From the IMG/VR virus record IMGVR_UViG_3300044823_000188, positions 1 through 40,720 of that record: a stretch of 40,720 nt of DNA; one strand, written 5' to 3'. This stretch comes from a virus. A program made the position numbers and the translations under genes. The notes beneath the pieces were generated by a model that ran no database searches, was not told the origin of the DNA, and was given only the letters and a program-made list of their open reading frames with translations. Shown piece by piece: positions 7,897 through 16,350 of this stretch (its first letter is position 1; each line of letters begins with the position of its first letter).

Positions 7897-8766
7897 CTAT
7901 AACCCCCACAATGAAATAATAAGACTTGTAAAGTTAATCTCTTTATCTATACAAAAATAATCCTTATATAAATATTCTGCAATTAATTGAAGAACTCGAG
8001 CATTTGTTGTTTTTTCATACATTCTTCTAGCAATTTGCAAATAATCTATTTCGTTTTCACTTAAAAATATTTTCAAATTTTCAATATTCTTTTCTTTGAA
8101 AACTGTCATAAATTTAACAATGTTATCATTATCAATTAAAACCAATTTCCCTTGAATTATTGATTTCTGAAGATTGTTAATCATTTTTCTCAAATCTCCA
8201 TGACTTGAAATAAATAGTTTTTCTAAATCTTCATCTTTAAATTCAATATTTTCTTTCTTAATTATCTTTTCTTTTATATAGTCAATCGCTTGTTCTTTTG
8301 TAATTGGAAAAAATTCAAACATTTGGAATCTACTTTGTATCGGAATCAAAATTTTATGTACATTATTACATGTCATAATTATTCTCAAATTAGAACTATA
8401 AATTTCTATTAATGGTCTTAATGCCTCTTGTGCTAATGTCGTTATACCATCTGCTTCATCTAAGATAACTATTTTTCTTGAATTGAAATCCATTGACTGA
8501 ACTTCTGCAAAGCTTTTAATTTTATCTCTAATTAATGAAATATTTCTTTCATCCGATGCATTCACAAATAGTATATCATTAGTTATTTTTTTTGCTAATA
8601 TTTTCGCCGTAGTTGTTTTCCCAATTCCTGCCGCACCATAAAATAACAGATTTCCAGTCAATTGTTTATTATCAACCATAGATTTAAAAACTTCATAATA
8701 ATTCTTATTTAATATGACATCTTCCAATTCTCTTGGTCTATAATGTTCAACCCAAATATCTTTCAT
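7897..8766 (-). CDS. Clamp-loader ATPase subunit (T4 gp44-like, AAA+)
   Basis: 289 residues from the ATG at 8766, chosen because SD GAGG lies just upstream. An in-frame TTG five codons earlier would place the SD inside the gene. It has WVEHYRPRELEDVI, Walker A GAAGIGKTT (44-52), Walker B KIVILDEAD (about 98-106), sensor 1 TCNN and the arginine-finger motif SRF. With the gp62-like protein it should form the ATP-driven loader of the sliding clamp. It lies 23 bases downstream of the clamp gene. Length is slightly under T4 gp44 (319). Confidence 0.9.
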   Translation of the reverse strand: MKDIWVEHYRPRELEDVILNKNYYEVFKSMVDNKQLTGNLLFYGAAGIGKTTTAKILAKKITNDILFVNASDERNISLIRDKIKSFAEVQSMDFNSRKIVILDEADGITTLAQEALRPLIEIYSSNLRIIMTCNNVHKILIPIQSRFQMFEFFPITKEQAIDYIKEKIIKKENIEFKDEDLEKLFISSHGDLRKMINNLQKSIIQGKLVLIDNDNIVKFMTVFKEKNIENLKIFLSENEIDYLQIARRMYEKTTNARVLQLIAEYLYKDYFCIDKEINFTSLIISLWGL

Positions 8767-8789
8767 GTTTTTCCTCTTCAAAAATTGAT

Positions 8790-9488
8790 CTAATTGTTAG
8801 CCCTTACTGGAGCTATAAAATATGTTGCATTATAATCTGCATTATCCAATTCAATAATCAATGGTAATGGTTTTAATACTTCATCTGTTTTTATAGCATC
8901 TAAAGTAATTTTACAATCTGAACCAATCAAATCCAATACTCTAATTAATGAAGCAACAATGTAATTATTATTTATATCCTTTACAATGCCTTCATCTTTA
9001 ATTATTGTTTCATAATTGTATCTGAACTCTCGACCAACTGAAATCTTCAATTTTCCTTCTTCGCTATAAAATTTAATCTTATTATCAATTCCTGATTTCA
9101 AAAGTTTTGATAATGATTCAATTTCCTCTTTATTAAATGTCAAAATCACTTTATCAGAAGTATAAATGCCTTCAATATCTTCTTTTGTTCTTTCATATGC
9201 TCGAACAACTCCCAAATCAGCCTTTAACCATGTCAATTTTGATTTATTACTATTTTTGAAAGTAAGTTTTGTAGCATCTTCTTCAAAATCTACATCAAAA
9301 TTATCCAAAACCTTAATCAAACTTTGCACCTCTGTCAAAGCAAATTCATTTGCAAATATTGGTTTTTTAGCTTCTACAAATACTGCTATAGAACCATCAG
9401 AAACCATACACTTAATTTTATCTTTACTTACGATAAACCTTTCCACTAATCCATTTAGATTAGCAAATTTTAAAAAATCTTTAATCAT
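8790..9488 (-). CDS. Sliding clamp, DNA polymerase processivity factor (T4 gp45-like)
   Basis: 232 residues against 228 in T4 gp45. It starts MIKDFLKFANLNGL and ends YNATYFIAPVRANN, close to the gp45 C-terminal strand pattern. Two repeats of alternating strands and helices without cysteines fit a clamp half-ring. SD AAAAGGAG belongs to the repeated leader element just upstream (9495-9520), suggesting its own phage promoter. It begins the clamp/loader block. Confidence 0.85.
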   Translation of the reverse strand: MIKDFLKFANLNGLVERFIVSKDKIKCMVSDGSIAVFVEAKKPIFANEFALTEVQSLIKVLDNFDVDFEEDATKLTFKNSNKSKLTWLKADLGVVRAYERTKEDIEGIYTSDKVILTFNKEEIESLSKLLKSGIDNKIKFYSEEGKLKISVGREFRYNYETIIKDEGIVKDINNNYIVASLIRVLDLIGSDCKITLDAIKTDEVLKPLPLIIELDNADYNATYFIAPVRANN

Positions 9489-9494
9489 AATTTC

Positions 9495-9520
9495 TCCTTT
9501 TCATTTATATATTATTAAAA
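9495..9520 (-). promoter_or_regulatory. Repeated leader/promoter element, copy 2 (sliding clamp)
   Basis: TTTTAATAATATATAAATGA plus AAAGGA, directly overlapping the last codons and stop of the tail-tagged gene 9515-9739 and ending at the clamp gene's SD. Confidence 0.75.
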
Positions 9521-9739
9521 TAAATCTCTCAATAATTTAAGTTTTATAGACTTTAATGTTTTCAAATTTCTTTCATAGTATATGCAATTATTACTTAAAC
9601 CATAAAATCCATTATAAATATCAACTATTGTATAAATTTTTCCAATTAAATAATCCATAGGTGAAACCCAAGATGCATATTTTCTATCTTGTTCACATAT
9701 TTTAAATACTTTAACATCATCTCCAATTTTAAATTTCAT
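9515..9739 (-). CDS. 74-aa SH3-like small protein with the shared tail
   Basis: Starts MKFKIGDDVKVFKI, a KOW/SH3-barrel-like opening, with IGKIYTIVDIY in the middle, and ends SIKLKLLRDLF, a variant of the shared tail. It is paralogous to 36575-36796 and to the frameshifted gene at 17285-17492. The ATG lies within the last codons of the upstream gene (overlap 11 bases) and its SD GAGG is part of that gene's tail codons. The stop is part of the repeated leader element of the clamp gene. Confidence 0.75.
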   Translation of the reverse strand: MKFKIGDDVKVFKICEQDRKYASWVSPMDYLIGKIYTIVDIYNGFYGLSNNCIYYERNLKTLKSIKLKLLRDLF

Positions 9740-9983
9740 TTAATAGCCTCAATTTGATTTGTCTTTCAAATATAAGTTCTTCTTTGTACCATCCTATATT
9801 GTCATCAACACTTCTATAAAAATATCTATATGGCACAACATTAATTATTTTTCCAAAATATCTTTCTACCTTACTGATATATTCTACATAAGTAACCGAA
9901 GATGAATCTTCTTCTAAGTATTTTGAATTATTATAAATTTCATCAAATTCTTTTTCAGTTAATTTTTTAACTTTAGCTTTCAT
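9729..9983 (-). CDS. 84-aa small protein with shared ERQIKLRLLNEI tail
   Basis: Starts MKAKVKKLTEKEFDEIY; this opening resembles 17016-17294 (MKVKFKLLNEKEYIKAYG). The end ERQIKLRLLNEI is one of the clearest copies of the shared tail. The tail codons contain the SD (TTGAGG) and start codon of the next gene. It follows the PLP-enzyme pseudogene by one base. Function unknown. Confidence 0.75.
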   Translation of the reverse strand: MKAKVKKLTEKEFDEIYNNSKYLEEDSSSVTYVEYISKVERYFGKIINVVPYRYFYRSVDDNIGWYKEELIFERQIKLRLLNEI

Positions 9984-9984
9984 C

Positions 9985-10836
9985 CTAATGATCTCTCACT
10001 TTATTTTGATTTCCTACAATCCAAAATAGTGTCTTTTGATTTATATCTATATTTTTAATCATCCAATCCCATGCCTTCGCTTCATATATAGAATCTAATT
10101 CTATATCACCCAATTTAATATTAACTTTAGTATTATAATCATATGATTTATCTCTTATATAAATATAATTCTCGAATGGCTCAACCCATCTTTCAATTGT
10201 CTTTCTTCTGTCTTTATCAGATATTTGAATTACATAAACTTTTTGAACTTTCTTTTTATACTTATAAAGTCCATGCAATATTGATGCTGAAATTATTCCA
10301 CTTCCACATGGAATTACTAAATTTATCAAATCATCCGGTAAATTCTGAACTTGCTTTGATATAATATCTATAAAATCTTCATTTTGAGAATTTATTCCAA
10401 ATGTTACATTAAAATAATTTTCTTTTCTTACAATATCATTAACCCTTGAAGTTAATACTGAATTATAACCTAAACTTGCAACTTTTCTGAGTTCCGAACC
10501 ATTTTCTGTTGCTAATTGAAACATTTTGTGTCTCTTCATTATATCTTCATTTGTTGATTTTTTATCACTTCCATAACAAATTATTGATTTAATCCCATAT
10601 TCTTTACACACTCTTGATATAATTAATGCTTGTGGAGATGAAAAATTACAACAAGTTATAACTGTATTATGATGCTAAGTTCTTATTTTTTCTAAATTAC
10701 TTTAAATTAAAAATATAGCTTGACGCATTTTTCCACCATTCAATTCTGAATCTTCGAATGGTTTAAATAAATCATCACGTTTTAAAAGAATGGAATTGTA
10801 TTGTTCTATATTTGTTAATTCGCTAATATCTTTCAT
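9985..10836 (-). pseudogene. PLP-dependent enzyme (tryptophan-synthase-beta/ACC-deaminase fold) with two in-frame stops
   Basis: The 852-bp frame has start and stop in register but contains TAA at 10702-10704 and TAG at 10675-10677. The N-terminal piece has LLKRDDLF and NGGKMRQA, with K36 as probable PLP lysine. After the stops come NTVITCC, SSPQAL and, near the middle, PCGSGI, which would bind the cofactor phosphate. Both stops are one transition from Gln codons. The fold includes ACC deaminase, D-cysteine desulfhydrase and threonine synthase; the substrate cannot be told. A GTG at 10611 could start a truncated protein, which would lack the lysine. Headed by a repeated leader element. Confidence 0.75.
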
Positions 10837-10840
10837 ACTC

Positions 10841-10865
10841 ACCTTTCATTAATATATTATTAAAA
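10841..10865 (-). promoter_or_regulatory. Repeated leader/promoter element, copy 3 (PLP pseudogene)
   Basis: Match to TTTTAATAATATATTAATGA plus AAGGT. Its first bases overlap the stop region of the preceding gene. Confidence 0.7.
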
Positions 10866-11160
10866 GAAATTATCAATAATCTTAATATTTTCTTTAGCTT
10901 TTCCGTAAATATTTTCCAATTTAAATGATTCTAGCATTTCTTTTGTTAATCTTATACCATCATTTTGTAATTGTATTTCTTTATTATACATATCCATGAA
11001 TTCTTCAGGCACTTCAAATGCGAAATCTCTTTTTTGCTTTACTGATTCTAGCATTTGAAAATATATTTCTTTTCCAAACATTATAATAAATGTGAATAAG
11101 TTTGACATCTGATGGTTCTATAGATTTAAAATTTTTTAAAATTTCTGTTAATTCATTCAC
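10860..11160 (-). pseudogene. Small gene with a +1 frameshift, about 99 aa if repaired
   Basis: Frame A starts at GTG 11160 (MNELTEILKNFKSIEP…YNVWKRN) and runs to a stop at 11014. Frame B (ATG 11108 to 10860) gives …GKEIYFQMLESVK and a helical end NIYGKAKENIKIIDNFF. The frames meet at a GGAAAAG run. Removing one A gives NVWKEIYFQMLE and a 300-bp gene, a whole number of codons. No SD precedes the ATG at 11108, which argues against two overlapping genes. Function unknown; the end IIDNFF resembles the acidic-aromatic C-termini of several replication proteins here. Confidence 0.6.
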
Positions 11161-11350
11161 GATTAAATTGCCTTATCTCTTCTTTCAATGTTTTATTTTC
11201 TTGCTTTAATTTATCTAATTTTTTTTGTAATCTTTTAACTTCATCTGATTTTCCACACATATATTGATAACAATCGTTGCACAGAATAGTGGATTGATCT
11301 ATGTTACTTGTATTAGTACATTGTTCACATTGACAAATGATTGTTCCCGT
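11153..11350 (-). CDS. Zinc-finger/coiled-coil miniprotein, probable ACG start
   Basis: 65 residues. It opens with a Cys cluster (ICQCEQC then LCNDC), about 22 residues apart, probably binding zinc, followed by a heptad helix (VKRLQKKLDKLKQENKTLKE). No ATG, GTG or TTG occurs before the cysteines. AGAAGG lies seven bases before an ACG at 11348-11350, which looks like a mutated or non-canonical start; a TAA lies in frame just upstream of it. The end overlaps the next gene's GTG. Confidence 0.6.
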   Translation of the reverse strand, partial: TGTIICQCEQCTNTSNIDQSTILCNDCYQYMCGKSDEVKRLQKKLDKLKQENKTLKEEIRQFNRE

Positions 11351-11376
11351 AATTTACCTTCTTATATATTAAAATA

Positions 11377-11547
11377 TTAAAAAAATTCTTCAAATTGACT
11401 AATTTCTTTAACTGGTTCTTTTATTACTTCCTTCAAATATCTACCACTTTTATCTGATTCCATATATTCAAAACATTTAATGCAAATTGTATCTCGAACA
11501 TCCTTTTCATTAAATGTAGTTTCACACATTATGCAATTTTTTTTCAT
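11377..11547 (-). CDS. 56-aa zinc-finger-like protein
   Basis: Starts MKKNCIMCETTF with CxxC at 5-8 and CIKC at 22-25, a four-cysteine zinc-binding pattern, then a helical basic part. It ends EISQFEEFF, an acidic-aromatic C-terminus like those of other replication proteins here. The ATG overlaps the stop of the HAD gene by 4 bases. It may be a small regulator or nucleic-acid-binding protein. Confidence 0.7.
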   Translation of the reverse strand: MKKNCIMCETTFNEKDVRDTICIKCFEYMESDKSGRYLKEVIKEPVKEISQFEEFF

Positions 11548-11897
11548 ATAATTCCTTTTTCTTCTAAATATTTCTGAATTTTAAACCAATCTACACTTTC
11601 ACAAAAAATATTACGATCATCAATATAAATATCAGCATAAATTTTCGGTTCAGGTTCAAAATCTCCCGTAATTACATTTTCATTAATATCATCAAAAGGG
11701 ATATCATTATCAACCAAAAAATCGATCATACTATCCAAATCCATAGATATATATCTACAAGTCCAAATAATAATTTTATGTCCTTTATTGTGAAGTTTGT
11801 TTATGACTTCTTTAGCGTTGAATTTTAATTTTCCTATTTTTGGATATTCATGATTGACAATAGTTCCGTCAAAATCTATTGCTATTATAATATTCAT
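11544..11897 (-). CDS. HAD-superfamily phosphatase, BT0820-like
   Basis: 117 residues. Motif I is DFDGT (nucleophile D8, acid/base D10), motif II is IIIWTCR and the acidic motif is IYIDDRN near the C-terminus after KIYAD. This is a minimal cap-less HAD hydrolase resembling Bacteroides BT0820. The substrate is unknown; in phages such proteins are often near nucleotide or end-processing genes. It overlaps the next upstream gene by 4 bases. Confidence 0.8.
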   Translation of the reverse strand: MNIIIAIDFDGTIVNHEYPKIGKLKFNAKEVINKLHNKGHKIIIWTCRYISMDLDSMIDFLVDNDIPFDDINENVITGDFEPEPKIYADIYIDDRNIFCESVDWFKIQKYLEEKGII

Positions 11898-12163
11898 TTA
11901 TTTTCCTCATATTGTGTTAATATTCTCTGAAATAATTCATCATCAATTTTATCAATTTTATTGTTTTCAAAATATTCTTTAATAAATCTATCTATTTTTC
12001 TTATAGTTCTTTCATGTCTATGTAATTCTTCTAAAATTTTTTCTCTTGATATAGTATTATCATTCCATAAATAATAAATCACTTTAAAATCTTTGATTGT
12101 TAATTCATGATGAAAACTTTTTCTTTTACATTTATTTCTTAATTCTTCTATTATTTTTTCCAT
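11894..12163 (-). CDS. Hypothetical helical protein, 89 aa
   Basis: Starts MEKIIEELRNKCKRKS; the middle (TISREKILEELHRHERTIRK) could be a helix-turn-helix. The start lies 32 bases inside the end of the phosphoesterase gene with SD GGAG. It may be a small DNA-binding protein, but no known family is recognised. Confidence 0.6.
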   Translation of the reverse strand: MEKIIEELRNKCKRKSFHHELTIKDFKVIYYLWNDNTISREKILEELHRHERTIRKIDRFIKEYFENNKIDKIDDELFQRILTQYEENK

Positions 12164-13046
12164 TTTTTAACTCCTTATTTAAAGCATTAACTAATTTTAT
12201 TCCAGTAGAAATGTTAAAACTAGGTATAATTTCTTTTTCAAAAGGATTAAATATCATACAAGGCATATTAGTTTTTCCAATTCCATAACCTTCTTCATAA
12301 GCATAAGGATCAGATTTTTTATAAGTCCCAGTTTGCAAAAATGTTTGAGTTCTTCCAAAATTTTCTGATTGTTCAATTGCGGGTTCATGATAATGTGCTC
12401 CAATTAAAAAATCAAATATTTCATCCGAATAAAATCTTTGATTCTGTTTTAACCCATGAGTTTTATTATACATTGATTTATTTCGCATTTTATGTCTTAA
12501 TTTTCCAGAATATTTAATTCCATTTAATTCTATATAAATTCTTATCTCATCTCGATTATACACTACATTATTCTTTTTCATAAATTCTGCTAACCAATCA
12601 ACACCTGTTAATTTTTTTGACCAATTACTATGATTTCCTGATATACTTAAAATATAATGTCCATTAAAAAATTCAGTGTATTGTTGCAATAATTTAATTT
12701 GTTGCTTTGGAGTTGAATCACTTGATATAATAGCTTCTAAATGTTTTTGTTTAATAAAATTATCAGTACTATCAGAAGCATCTATCCCAAAAGCGTATTT
12801 GCAATTACCAATTTCTTTAGCATCTTTTTCAGCCTGTTCATAATCAACACCTTCATGTCCCAAATGCTCATCACCTAAAGGACAAATAAGAAGATATTTT
12901 GATTCATCAATTTTGATTGTACATTTACTTTTTTCTTCAAAATGCTCAATATATTCTTTACTTTTCTTTTTACGCTCATTCCATATATCTCTATCATAAT
13001 CTTCTAATTCTTTCTGTATTATTTTAAAATTTATAGTATCATCCAT
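12132..13046 (-). CDS. Calcineurin-like metallophosphoesterase
   Basis: 304 residues with the dimetal motifs in order: GDEHLGH (59-64), FGID (86-89), SGNHSNW (136-142) and IGAHYHEP (about 215-222). The N-terminal 45 residues are a charged helix. Phage relatives are often annotated as DNA exonuclease/phosphoesterase. Unlike T4 gp47 it has no gp46-like ATPase partner in this window. The start codon lies eight bases inside the upstream gene, with SD AGGAG. Confidence 0.8.
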   Translation of the reverse strand: MDDTINFKIIQKELEDYDRDIWNERKKKSKEYIEHFEEKSKCTIKIDESKYLLICPLGDEHLGHEGVDYEQAEKDAKEIGNCKYAFGIDASDSTDNFIKQKHLEAIISSDSTPKQQIKLLQQYTEFFNGHYILSISGNHSNWSKKLTGVDWLAEFMKKNNVVYNRDEIRIYIELNGIKYSGKLRHKMRNKSMYNKTHGLKQNQRFYSDEIFDFLIGAHYHEPAIEQSENFGRTQTFLQTGTYKKSDPYAYEEGYGIGKTNMPCMIFNPFEKEIIPSFNISTGIKLVNALNKELKNGKNNRRIKK

Positions 13047-13305
13047 TAAATATTCTCCTACACTTTTTTACTGCTTTTTTGCAATTTTTTTCATCCAATA
13101 ATTCTTTCTCAATAAAGTGTTTATGTTTTGATTTAATAATATCTATTCCTCTATTTGATAATGTAACCATACCATTTTTTGTTCCTTGCATTTTTATTTT
13201 TTTAAATTTTAATCTTATTGTTTTAATCCAATACGTTTTAATATAAACATTTCCAAAGAAAAATTCTGTAACCACGAAAACATCATTTCTTCTATTTATT
13301 TTCAT
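13039..13305 (-). CDS. Hypothetical basic protein, 88 aa
   Basis: I place the start at the ATG 13303-13305, preceded by GAAGGAGAATTTT. A longer frame from 13347 would translate the repeated leader element itself. It starts MKINRRNDVFVVTEFFFG, is beta-like and then strongly basic, with two cysteines near the end. It may bind nucleic acid; no family is recognised. Confidence 0.65.
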   Translation of the reverse strand: MKINRRNDVFVVTEFFFGNVYIKTYWIKTIRLKFKKIKMQGTKNGMVTLSNRGIDIIKSKHKHFIEKELLDEKNCKKAVKKCRRIFNG

Positions 13306-13312
13306 AAAATTC

Positions 13313-13336
13313 TCCTTCATTAATATATTATTAAAA
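13313..13336 (-). promoter_or_regulatory. Repeated leader/promoter element, copy 4
   Basis: TTTTAATAATATATTAATGA plus AGGA; lies between the end of the DNA polymerase gene and the 88-aa gene. Confidence 0.7.
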
Positions 13337-13368
13337 GACTTCTCCATTTATCTTAATTTAATTTTTAA

Positions 13369-15939
13369 TCATAGAAAACTATCCTCAATATTTATTTCTT
13401 TTATTTCTTCTTCTTTTTTAATTTCAACAGAACTTAAATCAACATTTTCGAAATATCTTTTTGTTATCTCCACTACTAAATTCTTATTAAAATAATTCTT
13501 TTTATTACAATATGAATTAAATATTCTATTTTGAATTGATTCTTCTATAAATTTAATAAACTTTTTTAAATTATTCTTTTTATGTAAATCTTTTGATACT
13601 TCTTCTAATTTCATATTGATATATAAATTATAAATTAAGTCATCTAAGTTATAATCCATATAACTGTCTATCATTTTTTTAACTCGTATATCATTCAAAA
13701 CATCCAGGATGTTCGTTAATGGCGATTCAACTATTTGTTCTCTCATTCTTTCATAATCTATAATAATACTTACTGGCATTTCTATTCCCTCAGGAATTCC
13801 TATAACTGGTTCTTTTTCATCTTTGTATAATCCTTTATTCATTATAGAATATCTTTTACCTTTCATTGTATTTTCAAAAGAACAATTATAAGTTTCTGCA
13901 AAATTAAGTTCCCACACTTTTGCTGCTCGAAGTTGAATGGGTTCATTTTTTTGATATTTTGCCATATCTTTTATTGTAAAAGGAATGCCTATATCTTGCA
14001 TAGAAGCTGTTGTAATATCATTTCTAAATCTTTTTATTTGCTCATCTATTTCTTCTATGCTTTCATCATGAATTAACATATCATAAATCTTTGTTAAATA
14101 TTTCTTTGTATATTTTGATGTATCTGATTTTTTAACTTGAACCCCTTTCATTTGTATTTCATCACAATCTTTTCCTTTTTTATTTGTCCAATGAACTATA
14201 TAATTTTTCTTTTTCAAGAAAATACTTCTAGAAATATAACCTTCATATTTGAAATCAAAATTTGCATCTAAAATATTCATTTTATCTTTACAATACTTTT
14301 TTAATTTTTCATTTATTTTATCTCTTATTTCTGAACCAAGTTTAATCCCTTCTTCTTTTGTAATAGTTCCATTTTTTTTAGTTAAATAACATGAATCTGT
14401 ATCTGCTGTAATAATCATATAGTTTTCTTTTTCTAATTCTGAAATGACATATTTTATGATTGATTTGCCCATAGATGTTACGGCTTCAGCTAAAGTTATA
14501 TCAAAAAATCTACCAGCAGAAAAACCCATAAACCCATAAAATGAATTCAATAGCTGTGCTTTATATACATATTGTTTCATATCATAAACTTGTTTTTCGT
14601 TTTTATCTATTGCTTCATCTGAAAGTTTTTGATATTCCACTCTTTTGCTAAACAACCATTTCAAAATACTTGGAAAAATTCCTTTTATGTCTTTTGTAAA
14701 TAATGCATTGTTTGGAGTTTTAATTTCATTTTCTTTAGGTTTATAATTATTATCTACAGTTGTAATTAAACTCTCTATGCTGACATTTCCGTTAATAATA
14801 CAAAAAGGATATAGACTAGTAAAGTCCAAACACACAACACCTTCATAAATCCCAGCTTTTGGTTCGAGAACAAATGCACCTTGAAATTTATCGTTATCAA
14901 CCCTTTTTCTTTTACTTCTAACTATATATCCTTTATTATTAAGAAATTTTAAAAGTAAATTATCAATTACAACAGAAGAATTTAATGCCTCATCAAAATT
15001 ACAAACACCAAGTCTACGCATTTCATCCACAATACTTACATATTGCAATTTATCTTCCATTTTTTTCATCAACATAACATCTTGACGATTATACTCAATA
15101 TATTTATCTATATCATTTTTATACAGTTGATTCAAATCACCATTAAATTTTAATTTTCCTTCTCCTAATTCTGTATCAGCAATAAAATCTAATCTATAAG
15201 ATTCCATAGTTTTATAGTTGAATTTATTATAAATTCCCATATAATCTAATACTGTTAATCCATATATAACATATTCATTCTCATTTCTCCAATGCTTTTC
15301 AACTAAATTAAATGGTGATAATTTATTTAAGAGTTTAAATTGAGTTAACCTATTACAAAGATATGGAATATCAAAACCTGATCCAATAAAGTTTGGAGAA
15401 GAATTCCAACCAAGCAAAGCATCGAATTTACAAATTTCCATAAACTTTAAAAATGCATTCAGCATAGCTTCTTCTTTATCATAAATCTTGATGCACTTAT
15501 CTTTATTTGTTTTATTGATTCCATCTTTATATGCAAATGTATATATTTTATCTGTTTGTGAATCATATATTGAAATTGCGGATATGGGATACTTTCCATT
15601 AATTGTGAATTTTCCTTCAATCAAAGCTTCAATATCAAAAAAACCAACTCTCAATTTTTGATATGGTAATTCTTGAGTTTTTCCAAAATTATCTATCATA
15701 AATCTCTTAGCTGGACTTATATCATTTTCATAAGTATTATCAAAATTTAATGAATCTTTTTTTGAACCAAATTGTTTTGAAGCTAATGCTTTAGAAAGAA
15801 TTGGTTTATCAAAATCTGAAAAATAAAAATAATTCTTAAAATTATCAATTTTCATATATGACTTTTTATTATTTTGATAAAAGGACAAATATATTTTTTC
15901 AAATTTATTTTGACATGATATTGGATTTATATCTATCAT
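13369..15939 (-). CDS. DNA polymerase, family B (T4 gp43-like)
   Basis: 856 residues (T4 gp43 is 898). The proofreading domain has Exo I FFDIEAL (D102, E104), Exo II GSGFDIPYL (D190) and Exo III YNRQD (283-287). The polymerase domain has motif A LDFTSLYP (371-378), motif B K460 with NSFYG (465-469) and motif C ADTDS (512-516). Both activities appear intact. The C-terminus INIEDSFL is acidic and hydrophobic like the clamp-binding end of T4 gp43. The ATG overlaps the stop of the 46-aa gene upstream. It is the replicative polymerase working with the clamp genes at 6.5-9.5 kb. Confidence 0.95.
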   Translation of the reverse strand: MIDINPISCQNKFEKIYLSFYQNNKKSYMKIDNFKNYFYFSDFDKPILSKALASKQFGSKKDSLNFDNTYENDISPAKRFMIDNFGKTQELPYQKLRVGFFDIEALIEGKFTINGKYPISAISIYDSQTDKIYTFAYKDGINKTNKDKCIKIYDKEEAMLNAFLKFMEICKFDALLGWNSSPNFIGSGFDIPYLCNRLTQFKLLNKLSPFNLVEKHWRNENEYVIYGLTVLDYMGIYNKFNYKTMESYRLDFIADTELGEGKLKFNGDLNQLYKNDIDKYIEYNRQDVMLMKKMEDKLQYVSIVDEMRRLGVCNFDEALNSSVVIDNLLLKFLNNKGYIVRSKRKRVDNDKFQGAFVLEPKAGIYEGVVCLDFTSLYPFCIINGNVSIESLITTVDNNYKPKENEIKTPNNALFTKDIKGIFPSILKWLFSKRVEYQKLSDEAIDKNEKQVYDMKQYVYKAQLLNSFYGFMGFSAGRFFDITLAEAVTSMGKSIIKYVISELEKENYMIITADTDSCYLTKKNGTITKEEGIKLGSEIRDKINEKLKKYCKDKMNILDANFDFKYEGYISRSIFLKKKNYIVHWTNKKGKDCDEIQMKGVQVKKSDTSKYTKKYLTKIYDMLIHDESIEEIDEQIKRFRNDITTASMQDIGIPFTIKDMAKYQKNEPIQLRAAKVWELNFAETYNCSFENTMKGKRYSIMNKGLYKDEKEPVIGIPEGIEMPVSIIIDYERMREQIVESPLTNILDVLNDIRVKKMIDSYMDYNLDDLIYNLYINMKLEEVSKDLHKKNNLKKFIKFIEESIQNRIFNSYCNKKNYFNKNLVVEITKRYFENVDLSSVEIKKEEEIKEINIEDSFL

Positions 15940-16076
15940 TCTTGGATCAATTCCAATTCTTCAACTGTATATTGAAGATTTTCTTTAATATAACCTTCAA
16001 TCATTTTGTCTTTCAATTTTATATTCTCTGTTTTGAACAGTTCTTTTCCGTTTTCATCTTTAATTAAAAAAATCAT
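15936..16076 (-). CDS. 46-aa protein upstream of the DNA polymerase
   Basis: Starts MIFLIKDENGKELFKT and ends TVEELELIQE; acidic, probably beta-beta-helix. It is tightly coupled: its ATG overlaps the stop of 16073-16318, whose last codons hold the SD AAGGAG, and its TGA overlaps the polymerase ATG. Function unknown. Confidence 0.65.
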   Translation of the reverse strand: MIFLIKDENGKELFKTENIKLKDKMIEGYIKENLQYTVEELELIQE

Positions 16077-16318
16077 AAGTTCTCCTTTAATTCAGAATAT
16101 AATCTTATTCTCTTTGATGCTACTGTAAATTTATTTCCTTCATCATCTTCCAATAAAACCCGGCCTGATCTTGTTAATTTCCTAATAAAAATAGGAGCTG
16201 GTGTATTATCTAATCTTTTTATAAATTTACGCAAATCATAAGACATGTACAAATCACCTTCATTTAATAAATAAACTCTAGAATTAATATTATTTTTTAT
16301 AAAATCTAAAGATTTCAT
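16073..16318 (-). CDS. Hypothetical protein, 81 aa
   Basis: Starts MKSLDFIKNNINSRVYLL; the second half (FIRKLTRSGRVLLEDDEGN) looks like a small beta-barrel. Headed by a repeated leader element and followed in one transcript by the 46-aa gene and DNA polymerase. No family recognised. Confidence 0.65.
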   Translation of the reverse strand: MKSLDFIKNNINSRVYLLNEGDLYMSYDLRKFIKRLDNTPAPIFIRKLTRSGRVLLEDDEGNKFTVASKRIRLYSELKENL

Positions 16319-16324
16319 AATTTC

Positions 16325-16350
16325 TCCTTTTCATTTATATATTATTAAAA
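16325..16350 (-). promoter_or_regulatory. Repeated leader/promoter element, copy 5 (polymerase operon)
   Basis: TTTTAATAATATATAAATGA plus AAAGGA, identical to copy 2. It overlaps the last codons and stop of the tail-tagged gene at 16345-16560. It probably drives the 81-aa, 46-aa and polymerase genes. Confidence 0.75.

Noticed and set aside
10860-11108. Independent gene starting at ATG 11108
   Set aside because: There is no SD, and the frame joins naturally to the GTG frame at 11160 by removing one A. Better explained as one frameshifted gene.
13306-13347. Longer start (MEKSFNNILMKENF) for the 88-aa gene
   Set aside because: It would translate the repeated leader element itself; the ATG at 13305 has an ideal SD.
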